From Chara braunii (Eukaryota; Streptophyta; Charophyceae; Charales; Characeae): 33,287 nt of DNA. Below the pieces are notes generated by a model. It worked only from the letters and a program-made list of their open reading frames with translations, had not been told where the DNA came from and ran no database searches. Positions within the stretch are counted from its first letter, which is position 1. Each line of letters opens with the position of its first letter. The stretch lies in assembly GCA_003427395.1 (NCBI GenBank), contig BFEA01000205.1, positions 464,038-497,324 on the forward strand, in the 5' to 3' direction. The translations under genes and the position numbers were made by a program. Below are positions 22,338 to 31,245 of the stretch, piece after piece.

Positions 22338-22717
22338 CAAGACTTCCTGCTCCTTTTTCTCTATTAAAATTTAAAACGAGGAACTCAGAGGAAGGAGAAT
22401 GAGACACTCCCTAGAATTGAAATCCAACCCACAAAAAAAAAGTCTAAGACTATTGACTTCCAAAGTTCGAACGCCAAACTAACCTCTTTCAAAATCAAAA
22501 GCCATTCTCACAACAACACTCCTAACCTCTCCCAACGACGCTCAACTAACCTCAAACTGACAAACACGCAGCACCTGAGGGGACCCTAAGAAGGGGGAGA
22601 AGGGGCCCTATGAGGCAGATCCAATGGGCATCCTTTAGCATCCAGGATATGTGCCGGGCTGTGTTTCGGCCTTTCAAGCACGAAGATCAACCAACAGATA
22701 ACTGAAGGAACTCCACT

Positions 22718-22808
22718 ACCATCTTCTCCCGAATAGAACGTGCAGTCATGGGGCAACTTCCCATGCAGATACAGTCGTAATTACCATGCATTCTCCTCAG
22801 GGGAAAAC
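22718..22808. mobile_element. Palindromic MITE with CCCGAATAGAACG arm
   Basis: The left arm ACCATCTTCTCCCGAATAGA is followed by ACGTGCAGTCAT. The right arm is a diverged inverse copy (ATTACCATGCATTCTCCTCA). It is the most decayed of five family members in the window. Confidence 0.55.
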
Positions 22809-23275
22809 AGTATTAAGCATCAGAGGTAACCGGGCAGCTCTGTTTGACTTACATATATTATTTGGGATTTCGTCACAGCCCGAGCCCTCGTTTGTTGCCC
22901 TCTTCTCAGCTGGGGGTACGGTTTCCCACAGGCATGGACAAGGCATCTCAGCCATGGCCACGCAGGAGATTTTTCGGCCAAGTTGTTTTTGTTTTTTTTC
23001 CCCCGGCGGGCGTGGCGACTCTGGCGAGGCATCCCGGCTGCAGGTCATGCCCAATGTTAATTACAAAAAAATAGAAAAAAAAAAGGCATCTCAACGCGTG
23101 GCTGGCTGTGCCACGGCCGAGACGCCTCGGGCATGCCCAAAAAAAAAAAAAAAAAAAACAAGATGCATGATCCCTGAGTACCTAAGGCCAGAACGCTCAG
23201 TCCCTGAGTACCTGACAGTGAGGCCAGAGGCCTAGGGGTCCTGTACCTGTCAGTGAGGCCAGAGGCCTAGGGGTC

Positions 23276-23726
23276 GGGATAATTGGTAGAAAGAGCCCAC
23301 GCCAAAACCTTTTCGGTTTTGGCCGCCCGGAGTTTGGCCGTTTGGTACTACCGGCCCAAACAACTTTCCCCTGGGTGAAAGGCGCCTTCGTACCGTGGCC
23401 ACATCTCCCTGGGCCTGTTTTCACCGGTTCAAGAATTTGGCGCTGTTTCCGCCCCAGATTCATGAACCGGTAGGGCCCTTCTTTTTCAAAATCGCGTACG
23501 TGGGCCTCCTTCGATACTTCAGCGTTACCACCCGCTGCCTCTTTTACATCAAAATGAATCTGGCGCTGTTATGCGCCAGATTCATGATCCGGTAGCGCCC
23601 TTGGAGCTACCCGTGGGCCTGTAGTACCCCACATGCAAGTCATTGGGGCGGTAGTACCAAACGGCTAAACTTCGGGCGGCCAAAACCGAAAAGGTTTTGG
23701 CGTGGGCGCCTTCTACCAATTATCCC
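23276..23726. mobile_element. Mutator-like MITE, 451 bp, with 9-bp target duplication
   Basis: Terminal inverted repeats of about 83 bp (23276-23358 and 23644-23726) begin GGGATAATTGGTAGAA and share CCACGCCAAAACCTTTTCGG with only a few mismatches. The 9-bp direct repeat CTAGGGGTC abuts both ends (23267-23275 and 23727-23735). The interior has no transposase. It holds two related blocks with CAGATTCATGAACCGGTAG and CAGATTCATGATCCGGTAG. Long TIRs and a 9-bp duplication fit a non-autonomous MULE. Confidence 0.88.
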
Positions 23727-24447
23727 CTAGGGGTCCTTTGCTGTGAAAATGGGCAAAGTTGGGCAAACCGCTGTATTTTTATTTTTGCTCTCAAACTATG
23801 GGAACCAGGTAAATCTGCAAGCCTGGAACGAAACCTCTATTTTGGCAAATAGAAACTTCAAACATTTTTGCTGCCGAACTCGGAAAAACTTCGAAAAAGC
23901 AATATTTATTATACCGAGTCGGTGAAACTCCGACGAAACAAATGCCACAGCCCCCCGAGTCGTTTGCTGTCCTCTTCACCCTCTTCTCCCTCTCTGCCAC
24001 CTACGGTTTACCGGGCAGCTCCTCTGTTTGACCATATATCGTCACATGAATATCAGAACACAAAAGCCAAAAAAAACAAAGGAAACAAAATAGATATCAA
24101 TTCATTTTTTATCTTCTTCCTTACAACTCCTCCTGTTGAGAACCTCTTGGGTTCGAAACCTCTTGGGTACAAGGCCGCTAAACAACACTGCGAGATGACT
24201 AAGCGCGAGCATCGCGGATCACACAATGAATTCACAATGAATTTTCTGGGTTGGCTACCCAGCCTGACATGATTGCTTGTTGACTAACCGAGGACCAAGA
24301 ACTATGAATTGACTAACCTGACAAATAATCCCCAGTTCTACCGAAAGCATGAATCGAAATCAGACGATTGCAACTTCACTTCCGAGTCCTATTTTCCTAC
24401 ACAACTGCCAAAAGAACCAGGCGAAACAGCCACCGAAGCTCTGTGTG

Positions 24448-24502
<55 letters not shown>

Positions 24503-24503
24503 N

Positions 24504-24556
<53 letters not shown>
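24448..24556 (+). repeat. Compound (GT)n(GA)n microsatellite with one N
   Basis: GT tract 24450-24478 followed directly by GA tract to 24556. A single undetermined base lies at 24503. Confidence 0.97.
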
Positions 24557-24559
<3 letters not shown>

Positions 24560-24784
24560 AGATGGGCAAATCACGAAAAAGGAGGGAGATCCACGGAGCA
24601 ACAAGAACGCTTGGCGGCACAGCGTGTCCTAAACGTTGGAACCCTTAGGAATTTCATCTCGGATTCCTGGATTTGTCCTTGGAGAAGCTCTTCCCTCAGA
24701 AACTCCTCTGAGTCGATGATTGAACTGAAGTTACTAAACCACCTCCTCTCTCTCCTCGAGAACTAAAATTCCGCTCTCTACCAA

Positions 24785-24983
24785 GTGGCGTAGCTCAGCT
24801 GGTACACCCTTGATCTGGTCTGGTGAAATACAGACCTGAGCTCGAACTTCACTAAAAGCAGATAGAGTGAAATTTCTATACTAGAATTATACTAAAATAG
24901 TACAATTATTGTGAATTACCTCGAGCCGGCCTCGAGCGGGCCAGTTCAATGACCATATCTCAAAAAAAAAAAAAAAAAAAAAA
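24785..24983 (+). mobile_element. SINE with tRNA-like head and poly(A) tail
   Basis: The head GTGGCGTAGCTCAGCTGGT matches the RNA polymerase III A box of a tRNA. A degenerate B box (GAGCTCGAACTTCAC) lies about 45 bases further on. The body of about 110 bp ends in 22 A bases (24962-24983). Total length 199 bp. A clear target duplication was not found. The anticodon arm is not tRNA-like, so this is not a functional tRNA gene. Confidence 0.75.
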
Positions 24984-25421
24984 CACTCCACTTCAAATGC
25001 TCCATCCCCCGGTGCTACCTGTCCGCCGTCCTCATCACTACCCCAACTCTCATCCATATCAGACTCCGCCGTTCGCTTTATCGCCTAGTGTGTGAGTTGT
25101 TCTCTCGCTGAGACTCTCTCGCCATGGTTAGGGTCATCGCCACACCCTATTCCAATATGGGGTGATCTCCACACCCTATTCCAATAATCCAATTGTCACG
25201 AATCCAAACCTGTTTTATTAAAAAGAGATGCAACCTTAACCCGTATGCAGTCCTGGGCATGTTCGGGGTGCCCTCCTGCACCCTATTCCAGTTGTCCAGC
25301 ATCCATTTCTTCAAAACAGTTTTGTCAAAAATAGACGCAACCTTAACCCACGTCCACTCCTCCTCTTCATGTTCATACTCCTGAGTCCTCGCTGCTTCTC
25401 CATCGTCAGTTGTCGCCAGCG

Positions 25422-25472
<51 letters not shown>
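25422..25472 (+). repeat. Homopolymer of 51 C
   Basis: An uninterrupted run of 51 C bases in PDC intron 1, followed by TCCCTCTGG. On the PDC coding strand it is 51 G. The true length may differ because such runs sequence poorly. Confidence 0.9.
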
Positions 25473-25475
<3 letters not shown>

Positions 25476-25542
25476 CTCTGGAGATTGATCACTGAAGCCT
25501 GAAACGCTGCGTGCGTGCCTCCCACAGTGGATTCTATGCAGG

Positions 25543-25680
25543 CGTGGTCAATTTCCCACGTGGTCAATTTTCCGCAACCCGGAGGCGTCTCGACGTGGTC
25601 AATTTTTCACGTGGTCAATTTTCTACGTGGTCAATTCTCCACGTGATCAATTTTCCACGTGGTCAATTTTCCGCAACCCG
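25543..25680 (+). repeat. 15-16 bp minisatellite of CACGTGGTCAATTTT units
   Basis: Seven units of (CAC)GTGGTCAATTTTC lie in two groups split by a spacer CCGCAACCCGGAGGCGTCTC; CCGCAACCCG also ends the second group. Four units contain a perfect G-box core CACGTG, and six contain GGTCAA, the complement of the W-box core TTGACC. These are known plant transcription-factor sites, but function here is inference. Confidence 0.9.
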
Positions 25681-26124
25681 AAGGCAATACTGATAAAGGC
25701 GTCATAAGGTGTCTGCTGACAGTGGGATCGTCTGTGCAAGCCCGGACGGAGACACGAATTACGCCACCATTTAACGTCAGATACATTCAATTCGTTGAAC
25801 TTGCAATTTTAGGTCAGATGTTGTTGAATCCGCAGCTGGTCCACATTTAACGTCAGATAAATTGGTGAATATGCACGCAGTCTCGCCAAGTGGGGTATCG
25901 TCGTTTCCGGCGGACGAATATCGGAAAAGGTGGGATTCCGAATCGCTCCACTACATAACCTTCTCAATGTCTCTGTGGGCCTGGTAATTGAACCGATAGA
26001 TTCAAAGTGTTGGACCATGGGAAACGTATCTGGTCAAGTTCATACCCCAGATACACGTCGAATGTTGGCTATGGAACGAGGCCCAGTGACAACACTGAAG
26101 TCAAGTCCAGTAACCAGCCGCTCA

Positions 26125-26395
26125 ATTTGAAAGCGTTGACCTAGAAAGTCAGGCGCATCGCCCTCGAGTCTCGGAGGCGTTGACTGCGCTGAGGCGTTGA
26201 CTGCGCTGAACGCACTGGCTTGGAGTGATAACTCGACTGTCGGTGGCCTACTTTGACTGTCGGAGGCCTACGTTGACTTTCAAGTACCGGGCCGGTCGGA
26301 TGCGTGTGGACCTTGGATCTCGCACGCGTTGACTGCGCGTGTACAATGCGTTGGCCGTGTGATGCCAGTAGACCGTGAGCATGGGACGCTTCGTC
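26125..26395 (+). repeat. GTTGACT-rich degenerate repeat
   Basis: Repeated GCGTTGACTGCGCTGA and TTTGACTGTCGGAGGCCTAC words give several TTGAC cores. The theme resumes after the U6 copy, at 26520-26615, with GTTGACACTGCATGTCGGAC and CGTGTCGACACTGCATGT repeats. Confidence 0.7.
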
Positions 26396-26397
26396 GA

Positions 26398-26506
26398 TGA
26401 GGCCCAGTTCTTGATGTATGCGTGTCATCCTTGAAAGCACAGGGGCCATGCTATGCTAATCTTCTTTCTCTGTATCGTTCCAATTTTAACGGATGTCCCG
26501 AAGGAC
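26398..26506 (-). pseudogene. U6 snRNA pseudogene, 3' part degraded
   Basis: The minus strand starts GTCCTTCGGGACATCCG at 26506 and keeps AAATTGGAACGATACAGAGA, AAGATTAGCATAGCATGGCC (with a 5-base duplication) and GATGACACGCATACATCAAG. The last ~20 bases are poorly conserved and no poly(A) tail or target duplication is evident. Confidence 0.85.
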
Positions 26507-26665
26507 TCAGTCACCGAGTTTGGTACGCGTTGACACTGCATGTCGGACGTGTCGACAGACTCGACACTGCATGTGGGACGTGTCGACACTGCATGTCGCA
26601 TGGGTTGACTATGAATGCAGACGTGAGTTCGAATCCAGATGTAACCAAATGAATTAAACTTCACC

Positions 26666-26775
26666 TACCGTCTTCACCCGAACAGAACGCCCGGTAATTA
26701 TTCCCGTATCTGGACTGAAAGTTGCACCAAATACAGCTATAATGACCGGGCGTTCTATTCGGGGGAAGATCGTAG
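26666..26775. mobile_element. Palindromic MITE with CCCGAATAGAACG arms, well preserved
   Basis: The left arm CTACCGTCTTCACCCGAACA...CGCCCGGTAATTATTCC pairs with the complement of AATGACCGGGCGTTCTATTC...GAAGATCGTAG. The full length is 110 bp with arms of about 49 bp. Same family as 22718, 26968, 27258 and 29434. Confidence 0.8.
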
Positions 26776-26967
26776 GGCCGGCAAGAAGTTAATTTCACCA
26801 GCGAACAGTTCACGTTAACAACTGACAAGGAGTGGACGCAGGGTGGGAGCGGGTGGAGCTGATGTTGTTTCTGCTTTCTTTGTTTTGTTTTTTGTTTTTT
26901 GTTTTTTTTTTTTGTTGGTGGGGGGGAGGAGAGGGGAGGGGGAAAACATATGTTGAGTAATAATTGC

Positions 26968-27062
26968 TGAATACCTTCTTCACCCGCATAGAACGCCCAG
27001 TCATTATAGTTGTATTTGGCACAGCAGCGATAACGACCGGCCGTTGGCCGTTCCATTCGAGC
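26968..27062. mobile_element. Palindromic MITE of the same family, right arm diverged
   Basis: The left arm CACCCGCATAGAACGCCCAG is followed by TCATTATAGTTGTATTTGG. The right arm (GACCGGCCGTTGGCCGTTCC) is altered by a small insertion. Preceded by a G/A-rich patch at 26917-26945. Confidence 0.65.
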
Positions 27063-27257
27063 GGAGAGGGCACTGAATCCGTCACTGCGCCGTGCGCACC
27101 ATAAACGTTCTCTCTCTCTCTCGCTATTTCTCTCAATACATTTCGCCATAATCCACGGAACACGACTCAGTTACATAACACTGAGATTTGGTGGGGGAGG
27201 GGGGGGAGGAGGAGGGGTGAAGGAAAGAAAACAGGAACATGCATGTAGTTCAAATTG

Positions 27258-27345
27258 CTAAGTACCGTCTTCGCCGAACAACACGCCCGGCCGTGATAAC
27301 TATATTCCGCACAACATCCAGTTACGTTGCAGCGCTCGTCATAAT
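27258..27345. mobile_element. Palindromic MITE of the same family, decayed
   Basis: The left arm is AGTACCGTCTTCGCCGAACA. The right arm is barely recognisable. It starts 290 bases after the previous copy and is again preceded by a G-rich patch, here at 27190-27217, as if a ~290-bp block had been duplicated. Confidence 0.5.
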
Positions 27346-27539
27346 ATGACATCCACACTAGATACAGATGTACACATATATGTACATGTATATACACATA
27401 TACACACATATATACGTGTATGATTTACAGAGTCACAGAGGAGCTGCCCGGTGTACCCTACGCAGAAAGGAAGAAAACGACAAGAAAAGTGGGGTTGTCA
27501 CGCAATAGGCCTCGCTTGACTACACAAACGAGTAAATCA

Positions 27540-27557
27540 GTCCTTCGGGACATCCGT

Positions 27558-27589
<32 letters not shown>

Positions 27590-27640
27590 GGCCCCTGCGC
27601 ATTAAAAAAAAAAAAAAAAAAATCAAAAAAAAAAAAAAAA
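27540..27640 (+). pseudogene. U6 snRNA truncated at ~62 nt and joined to poly(A)
   Basis: The plus strand reads GTCCTTCGGGACATCCGTTA, then AAATTGGAACGATACAGAGA and GATTAGCATGGCCCCTGCGC with almost no mismatch to plant U6. It then stops at position 27601 and runs into TT and an interrupted A tract to 27640. Missing 3' sequence plus poly(A) indicates a retroposed, 3'-truncated copy. No clear target duplication was found. Confidence 0.9.
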
Positions 27641-27765
27641 TGTTCCGTCAATCCAAACGTATCGAAACGGACACCGGGTCCATATTCGTTTAAAATGTTG
27701 TGTAGCGACGCGAGCCGCGAGGCCGCCTGTTCACTCGGAGTTTCCCTGACTCATTTCACTCTGTC

Positions 27766-27898
27766 GGCCATACTCACACTAGGACTTTTTGTACTCCCCT
27801 CTAGAGGTGGTTACCGTCAGATTCATCCACGACGGGCCGTAATCGCAGTCAGACACATTTAGGAAAGTGCTACGGTAACCCGTAGTGTGAGTACGCCC
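27766..27898. mobile_element. MITE of the GGGCATACTCACACTA family in intron 1
   Basis: Left end GGCCATACTCACACTAGGAC, right end the complement of CGTAGTGTGAGTACGCCC. It lies about 57 bases inside intron 1 from the preferred exon 1 donor. Confidence 0.7.
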
Positions 27899-27954
27899 TT
27901 GCATATGGGGAGAAAACAGAACGAAAGGGCAAAACACACGGCACGCTAGCAAAC

Positions 27955-28445
27955 CACTGCACAGTCTGCACTGAGTCACTGACCTCGTCAAGCAGGCTCA
28001 TGTTGAAGTCCCCCGGAACAGCAAACACGTGTTCGATCCCGACCTCCACTAGCCTCGCGCTCAAGTACATCCCGACAGAGCATAGGATTGACGTAGCAGA
28101 CGCGTCTGCAGGCTTGGCATCACGTGCGGTCATGATACTACGCCGCCTTTTCGCGTCTTCCTCACCCAACGGCATCTCACTTGTTGACGTCAACGACGCG
28201 GTCCCCGGGGCCTCGAAAAGCTGCTGCATGGGAATTGCCGACCAAGCCGCAGTTTCCGCGGCCGAAATAGCCCCAACAGCATCGATATCCCCTTTCTTAT
28301 CCAAGCCGGCTTCAGGAGTCACGTGGCCTGTCCTCGACGACGTGGCCTTCGCTTCCTCCTCCCGATCTCCTAGCGCTGATTCCCACCCACCCACGGCCGG
28401 TGCCGTTCCGTCCCTTTCCTCCTCAAAACCAGTTCCTCCTTGCAT
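27955..28445 (-). CDS. PDC: Pyruvate decarboxylase, exon 1 (GDFN motif)
   Basis: The first exon encodes an N-terminal extension of about 120 residues, then CSVGMYLSARLVEVGIEHVF and AVPGDFNMSLLDE, matching plant ATLGRHLARRLVQIG...VFSVPGDFNLTLLD. The Asp of GDFN is the conserved active-site Asp (Asp28 in yeast). I chose ATG 28445 because upstream codons to 28517 only translate a GA microsatellite. In-frame Met codons at residues 73, 91 and 105 would give the 17-49 residue leader more usual in plants. Donor choice: TG|GTTTGC at 27955 joins exon 2 in frame and gives LLDEVSDSVQTVQC-CCNELN, one residue short of the family. The stronger donor GAG|GTCAGT at 27984 breaks phase unless a small exon follows. 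The extension is acidic and not transit-peptide-like. Confidence 0.85.
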
Positions 28446-28446
28446 C

Positions 28447-28447
28447 G

Positions 28448-28496
<49 letters not shown>
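28447..28496 (+). repeat. (CT)n microsatellite just upstream of the PDC start
   Basis: On the PDC strand this is (GA)n ending two bases before the chosen ATG, so it is probably 5' UTR or promoter-proximal sequence. Confidence 0.9.
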
Positions 28497-28765
<269 letters not shown>

Positions 28766-29433
28766 TTCTCACAACCACCGACTCTTTTCTGCCCGGCTAC
28801 GCCACTGTGTCGGAGCCCAGGCGCTGCACACACACCCGCGAGCACTGTCTTCGTCCTGCGCGACTACGCACTGCCGCGAATCCCGAACTCCACCCCGGAA
28901 CGGAAGCAGACCGGTGACCGCGAATGCTTCCAACACACAACACCCGACCCGTCGGAGTTATGAGTACGCCCACCTTGTTCAACATTATCATACCAACAAC
29001 TTATATCGCCTCGCGAACTCCTTTCCTTTCCGTCTAGTACGTTTACCTTTACGCAACTTGAAGCCTGTCGTAAGCAATGGTGGCCCGCCGCCCGCGCCAT
29101 TCACTCGGTAGTCCCGCTGCCAAAACGGCGGACTCGGCGGACCAACACCTTGCTGTGTTTGTGCGCCAGCCCACCATCCCGCCGTGATGCTGTCCGGCGT
29201 CGACCCCCTACCGGCACTACCGCAGACTTGGACCCTTCTCTTTTTTCTCTGTTTTTTCTCTTGTTTCTCTGTTTTTGGGGAGAAGGGCATCGTCGTTGCA
29301 AGGCTACACTCACGGCCAACTCATGGTAAATGGTATCAATGGACAATGGACAATGGAATTTCCTTGCTTTGTCCCAAAAAAAAAAAAAAACACTCACTGT
29401 AGGAGACCGGCTTCTCCGATAGGCACCGTGACT
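28766..29433. other. Upstream side of PDC, no gene recognised
   Basis: Mixed sequence with open frames on both strands but no recognisable protein. A poly(A) run lies at 29376-29390. It could contain the PDC promoter; no TATA box could be assigned with confidence. Confidence 0.4.
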
Positions 29434-29531
29434 ATAGTCTTCCCCCGAATACAACGTACGGTCATTATAGCTGAATTTAGACTGAAAGATTCAGCTGTAA
29501 TGATCGTGCGTTCTATTCGGGGGAAGACTAG
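29434..29531. mobile_element. Palindromic MITE with CCCGAATAGAACG arms, near-perfect
   Basis: The left arm TAGTCTTCCCCCGAATACAA pairs with the complement of GTTCTATTCGGGGGAAGACTA, and the arms extend through GTCATTATAGCTGAATTT, leaving only a few unpaired bases in the middle. This is the cleanest of the five copies. Confidence 0.82.
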
Positions 29532-29610
29532 TGGCCCATGAGGGCATCAGTTTTCCCAGACTACCAGCGTGGTATTGCCCTATTTCTGGACCTCTTAGCA
29601 CTTGGTCCCC

Positions 29611-29677
29611 TCGGGGACAACGGGGTGATCAGCAATTCAGGCCTTCGGGACAACGGAAAGATCAGCAATTCAGGCCT
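29611..29677 (+). repeat. 33-34 bp tandem duplication
   Basis: Two units share GGGACAACGG, GATCAGCAATTCAGGCCT. Confidence 0.9.
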
Positions 29678-29708
29678 TGTTAGATTATATATACATAACG
29701 GATCTAGC

Positions 29709-29935
29709 GGCCTACTCTCTCAGTTGATAATGCATGCAAGTGACATTCAGGAGGTCTTGGGTTCAATCCCAAGTGGCCTCGGCCTGAAGGCTCATGCACC
29801 TTCCTGGCCAAGCTTGGTGCCTGCCATGTGGAGATAGTCTGGACCCCCAGAGCAGCATTCAGAAGAGACCTGCTGATGTTCGTAGGGGACGAGGACCAGA
29901 GGGGAGTCACAGGGATTAGTGGTCGCTGATGTTTC
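29709..29935 (+). mobile_element. SINE-like element, 5' part with tRNA-like head
   Basis: The head GGCCTACTCTCTCAGTTGAT has a degraded A box. A good B box (GGGTTCAATCCC) lies about 50 bases on, followed by the family motif CCTGGCCAAGCTTGGTG. The body resumes at 30441 after an inserted element, continuing through CCGCATGTTCC, CCCCGTAATACTA and GAATTGGTTGGGCTTAAAAG to about 30670. Confidence 0.78.
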
Positions 29936-30440
29936 TTTTTTTAATTCTTCTCTCAATCTTCTTTTGTATATATTATATCTCATCCTCTCGCTACTCTATG
30001 TATAGTACCGGGGAACACCAACCAAACCTGGAACTCTCCCCAGTCCACGGGGTAGGTTTTGCACCACAGCAGCAGCAGCTGTGCGAGAGCAAGGCTTGTA
30101 TCAGCCCCTCATCACGATGATGCAGCCTGAGGTGATCAGGCATTGCCGATGGGGGAAACCGGCGATGCTAGTGCCTGGCATCTTCAGCCAGTCACTTGCA
30201 TCTCCCCCTACCCCCCTCCAACCCCACATTAGCGGTGTCTAATGGCGAATATCATTGCTGCATAGCAACCAACAATATTTGGCCACTGGCAAGGTCCTGC
30301 CAATGCTGGCTTGGAGAGCCAACGGGTTATCTCTAGCTGGTACAACACCAAGCTTGCCCAGGCACGTACATGAGGCCAATGGGGATTGAACCCACAACCT
30401 CCTGAATGCAACTTCTGTGCCTTACCAACTGAGCTAAGCC
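29936..30440 (-). mobile_element. SINE inserted into the SINE above, with 12-bp target duplication
   Basis: The minus strand starts exactly with GGCTTAGCTCAGTTGGTAAG (A box), then GTGGGTTCAATCCCCATTGG (B box) and CCTGGGCAAGCTTGGTG, the same family head. It ends in an A-rich stretch at 29936-29950. CGCTGATGTTTC at 29924-29935 and CGCTGACGTTTC at 30441-30452 form the target duplication with one mismatch. Confidence 0.82.
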
Positions 30441-30670
30441 CGCTGACGTTTCCGGCTGGCTCCTGCCGCCGCTGCCGGGTATCGCCCACCCTCTGGTAGG
30501 GTAAAGCCCCGCATGTTCCTAGGCTTGACCCTGGGCTAGCTGCTATGGGGTACCCCGTAATACTAAAATGATAAATAAAAAATGGCCTGAAAACCTGTGA
30601 ACGGCTGTTCTGTACAGATTTGACAGGTACTTGAATTGGTTGGGCTTAAAAGAATTAGCCTTTACAACAA
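30441..30670 (+). mobile_element. SINE-like element, 3' part
   Basis: Continuation of 29709-29935 after the nested insertion. Homologous in order to 18560-18795, including GGGTATCGCCCACC, CCCGCATGTTCC, ACCCCGTAATACTA and GAATTAGCCTTT. Confidence 0.75.
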
Positions 30671-31155
30671 GATTATATAGGGATTTGCCTGTGGGTGACT
30701 GGGTCAGCTGGAGCCCCCACCCGTACTTTTGACCCTTCCCTTGCTGAGCCTTGAAACGCACTGCCTGCCAAAGAAAAAAGAATATACTCAGGTGTCCTTT
30801 TGGCTGGCGTCTCATCAGTTTTTCTCAGGTAGGCTGACCCATGAAAATTGGGGGCATGCAAGATGCGTCAGAGAAAAATGGCTGGGAAACATACCTGTGG
30901 TTTAAGTTTTACCCTGCTATTTTTCAGATATGCGCTGGGCTACCAGACCCGCACGGGCCTGGCCCTGGGCCCGGCTGCCCCGCCGGGCAGCCGGGCCACT
31001 GCGACTTGGATCCTCTTGCCCCTGTCACCCGGGCAAGTGAAAAAAAAAGTCACGAGGGAAGTGCTGGCGAGCCTCTGCCGCATTGATTCTTACAAAATCG
31101 GCGATTTGGGTAATCAACGATAAATGGTCTTTGTTTTGATACAAACAAAAAGAAG
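30671..31155. other. Unassigned stretch with a GC-rich patch
   Basis: A GC block with GGGCCTGGCCCTGGGCCCGG lies at 30950-31010; otherwise unassigned. The last ~70 bases before 31156 are AT-rich and may belong to the mitochondrial insertion that follows. Confidence 0.4.
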
Positions 31156-31245
31156 ATGGCTATGTTAGAAGGTGCAAAATTAATTGGAGCGGGCTGTGCA
31201 ACAATCGCATTAGCTGGAGCCGCTGTTGTTTTTCCCTCCCTGATC
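31156..31245 (+). pseudogene. atp9: Fragment of mitochondrial atp9 (NUMT)
   Basis: From ATG 31162 the sequence encodes [22 protein letters not shown], the N-terminus of plant/charophyte mitochondrial ATP synthase subunit 9 (c subunit). The next codons read VFPSLI, where the family has GIGNVFSSLI, so four codons appear to be deleted in frame. After about 31245 similarity ends and an unrelated open frame continues to 31365. Only about 28 of 74 residues remain and the second helix with the proton-binding acidic residue is missing. It cannot work as a c subunit. I read it as a nuclear insertion of mitochondrial DNA; it may include AT-rich mitochondrial sequence upstream. Confidence 0.85.

Larger units (their letters stand above)
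12737..28445 (-). other. PDC: Pyruvate decarboxylase gene, 5' part with three recognised exons
   Basis: Three minus-strand exons in the right order (28445-27955, 16654-16473, 12866-12737) read as one continuous pyruvate decarboxylase N-terminus. The enzyme uses thiamine diphosphate and Mg2+ to convert pyruvate to acetaldehyde and CO2, the committed step of ethanol fermentation in the cytosol. Intron phases agree at both joins: phase 2 between exons 1 and 2, phase 1 between exons 2 and 3. The PYR-domain catalytic residues of the family are all present: Asp of GDFN, Glu of CCNELNAGYA and the adjacent His pair of FVHHS, equivalent to Asp28, Glu51, His114 and His115 of yeast PDC. Only about 267 of roughly 600 expected residues are found here. 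The middle and PP domains were not recognised and probably lie beyond position 1. Related 2-ketoacid decarboxylases such as indolepyruvate decarboxylase cannot be wholly excluded from this part. Confidence 0.87.

Noticed and set aside
25241-25272. Possible 32-nt PDC microexon of exactly the expected length
   Set aside because: The encoded residues (GTPNMPRTAYG) do not resemble the conserved segment; found by chance among many AG/GT pairs.
30370-30440. Functional tRNA gene on the minus strand
   Set aside because: A and B boxes are good, but it is the head of a SINE with a tail and target duplication and lacks a complete cloverleaf.
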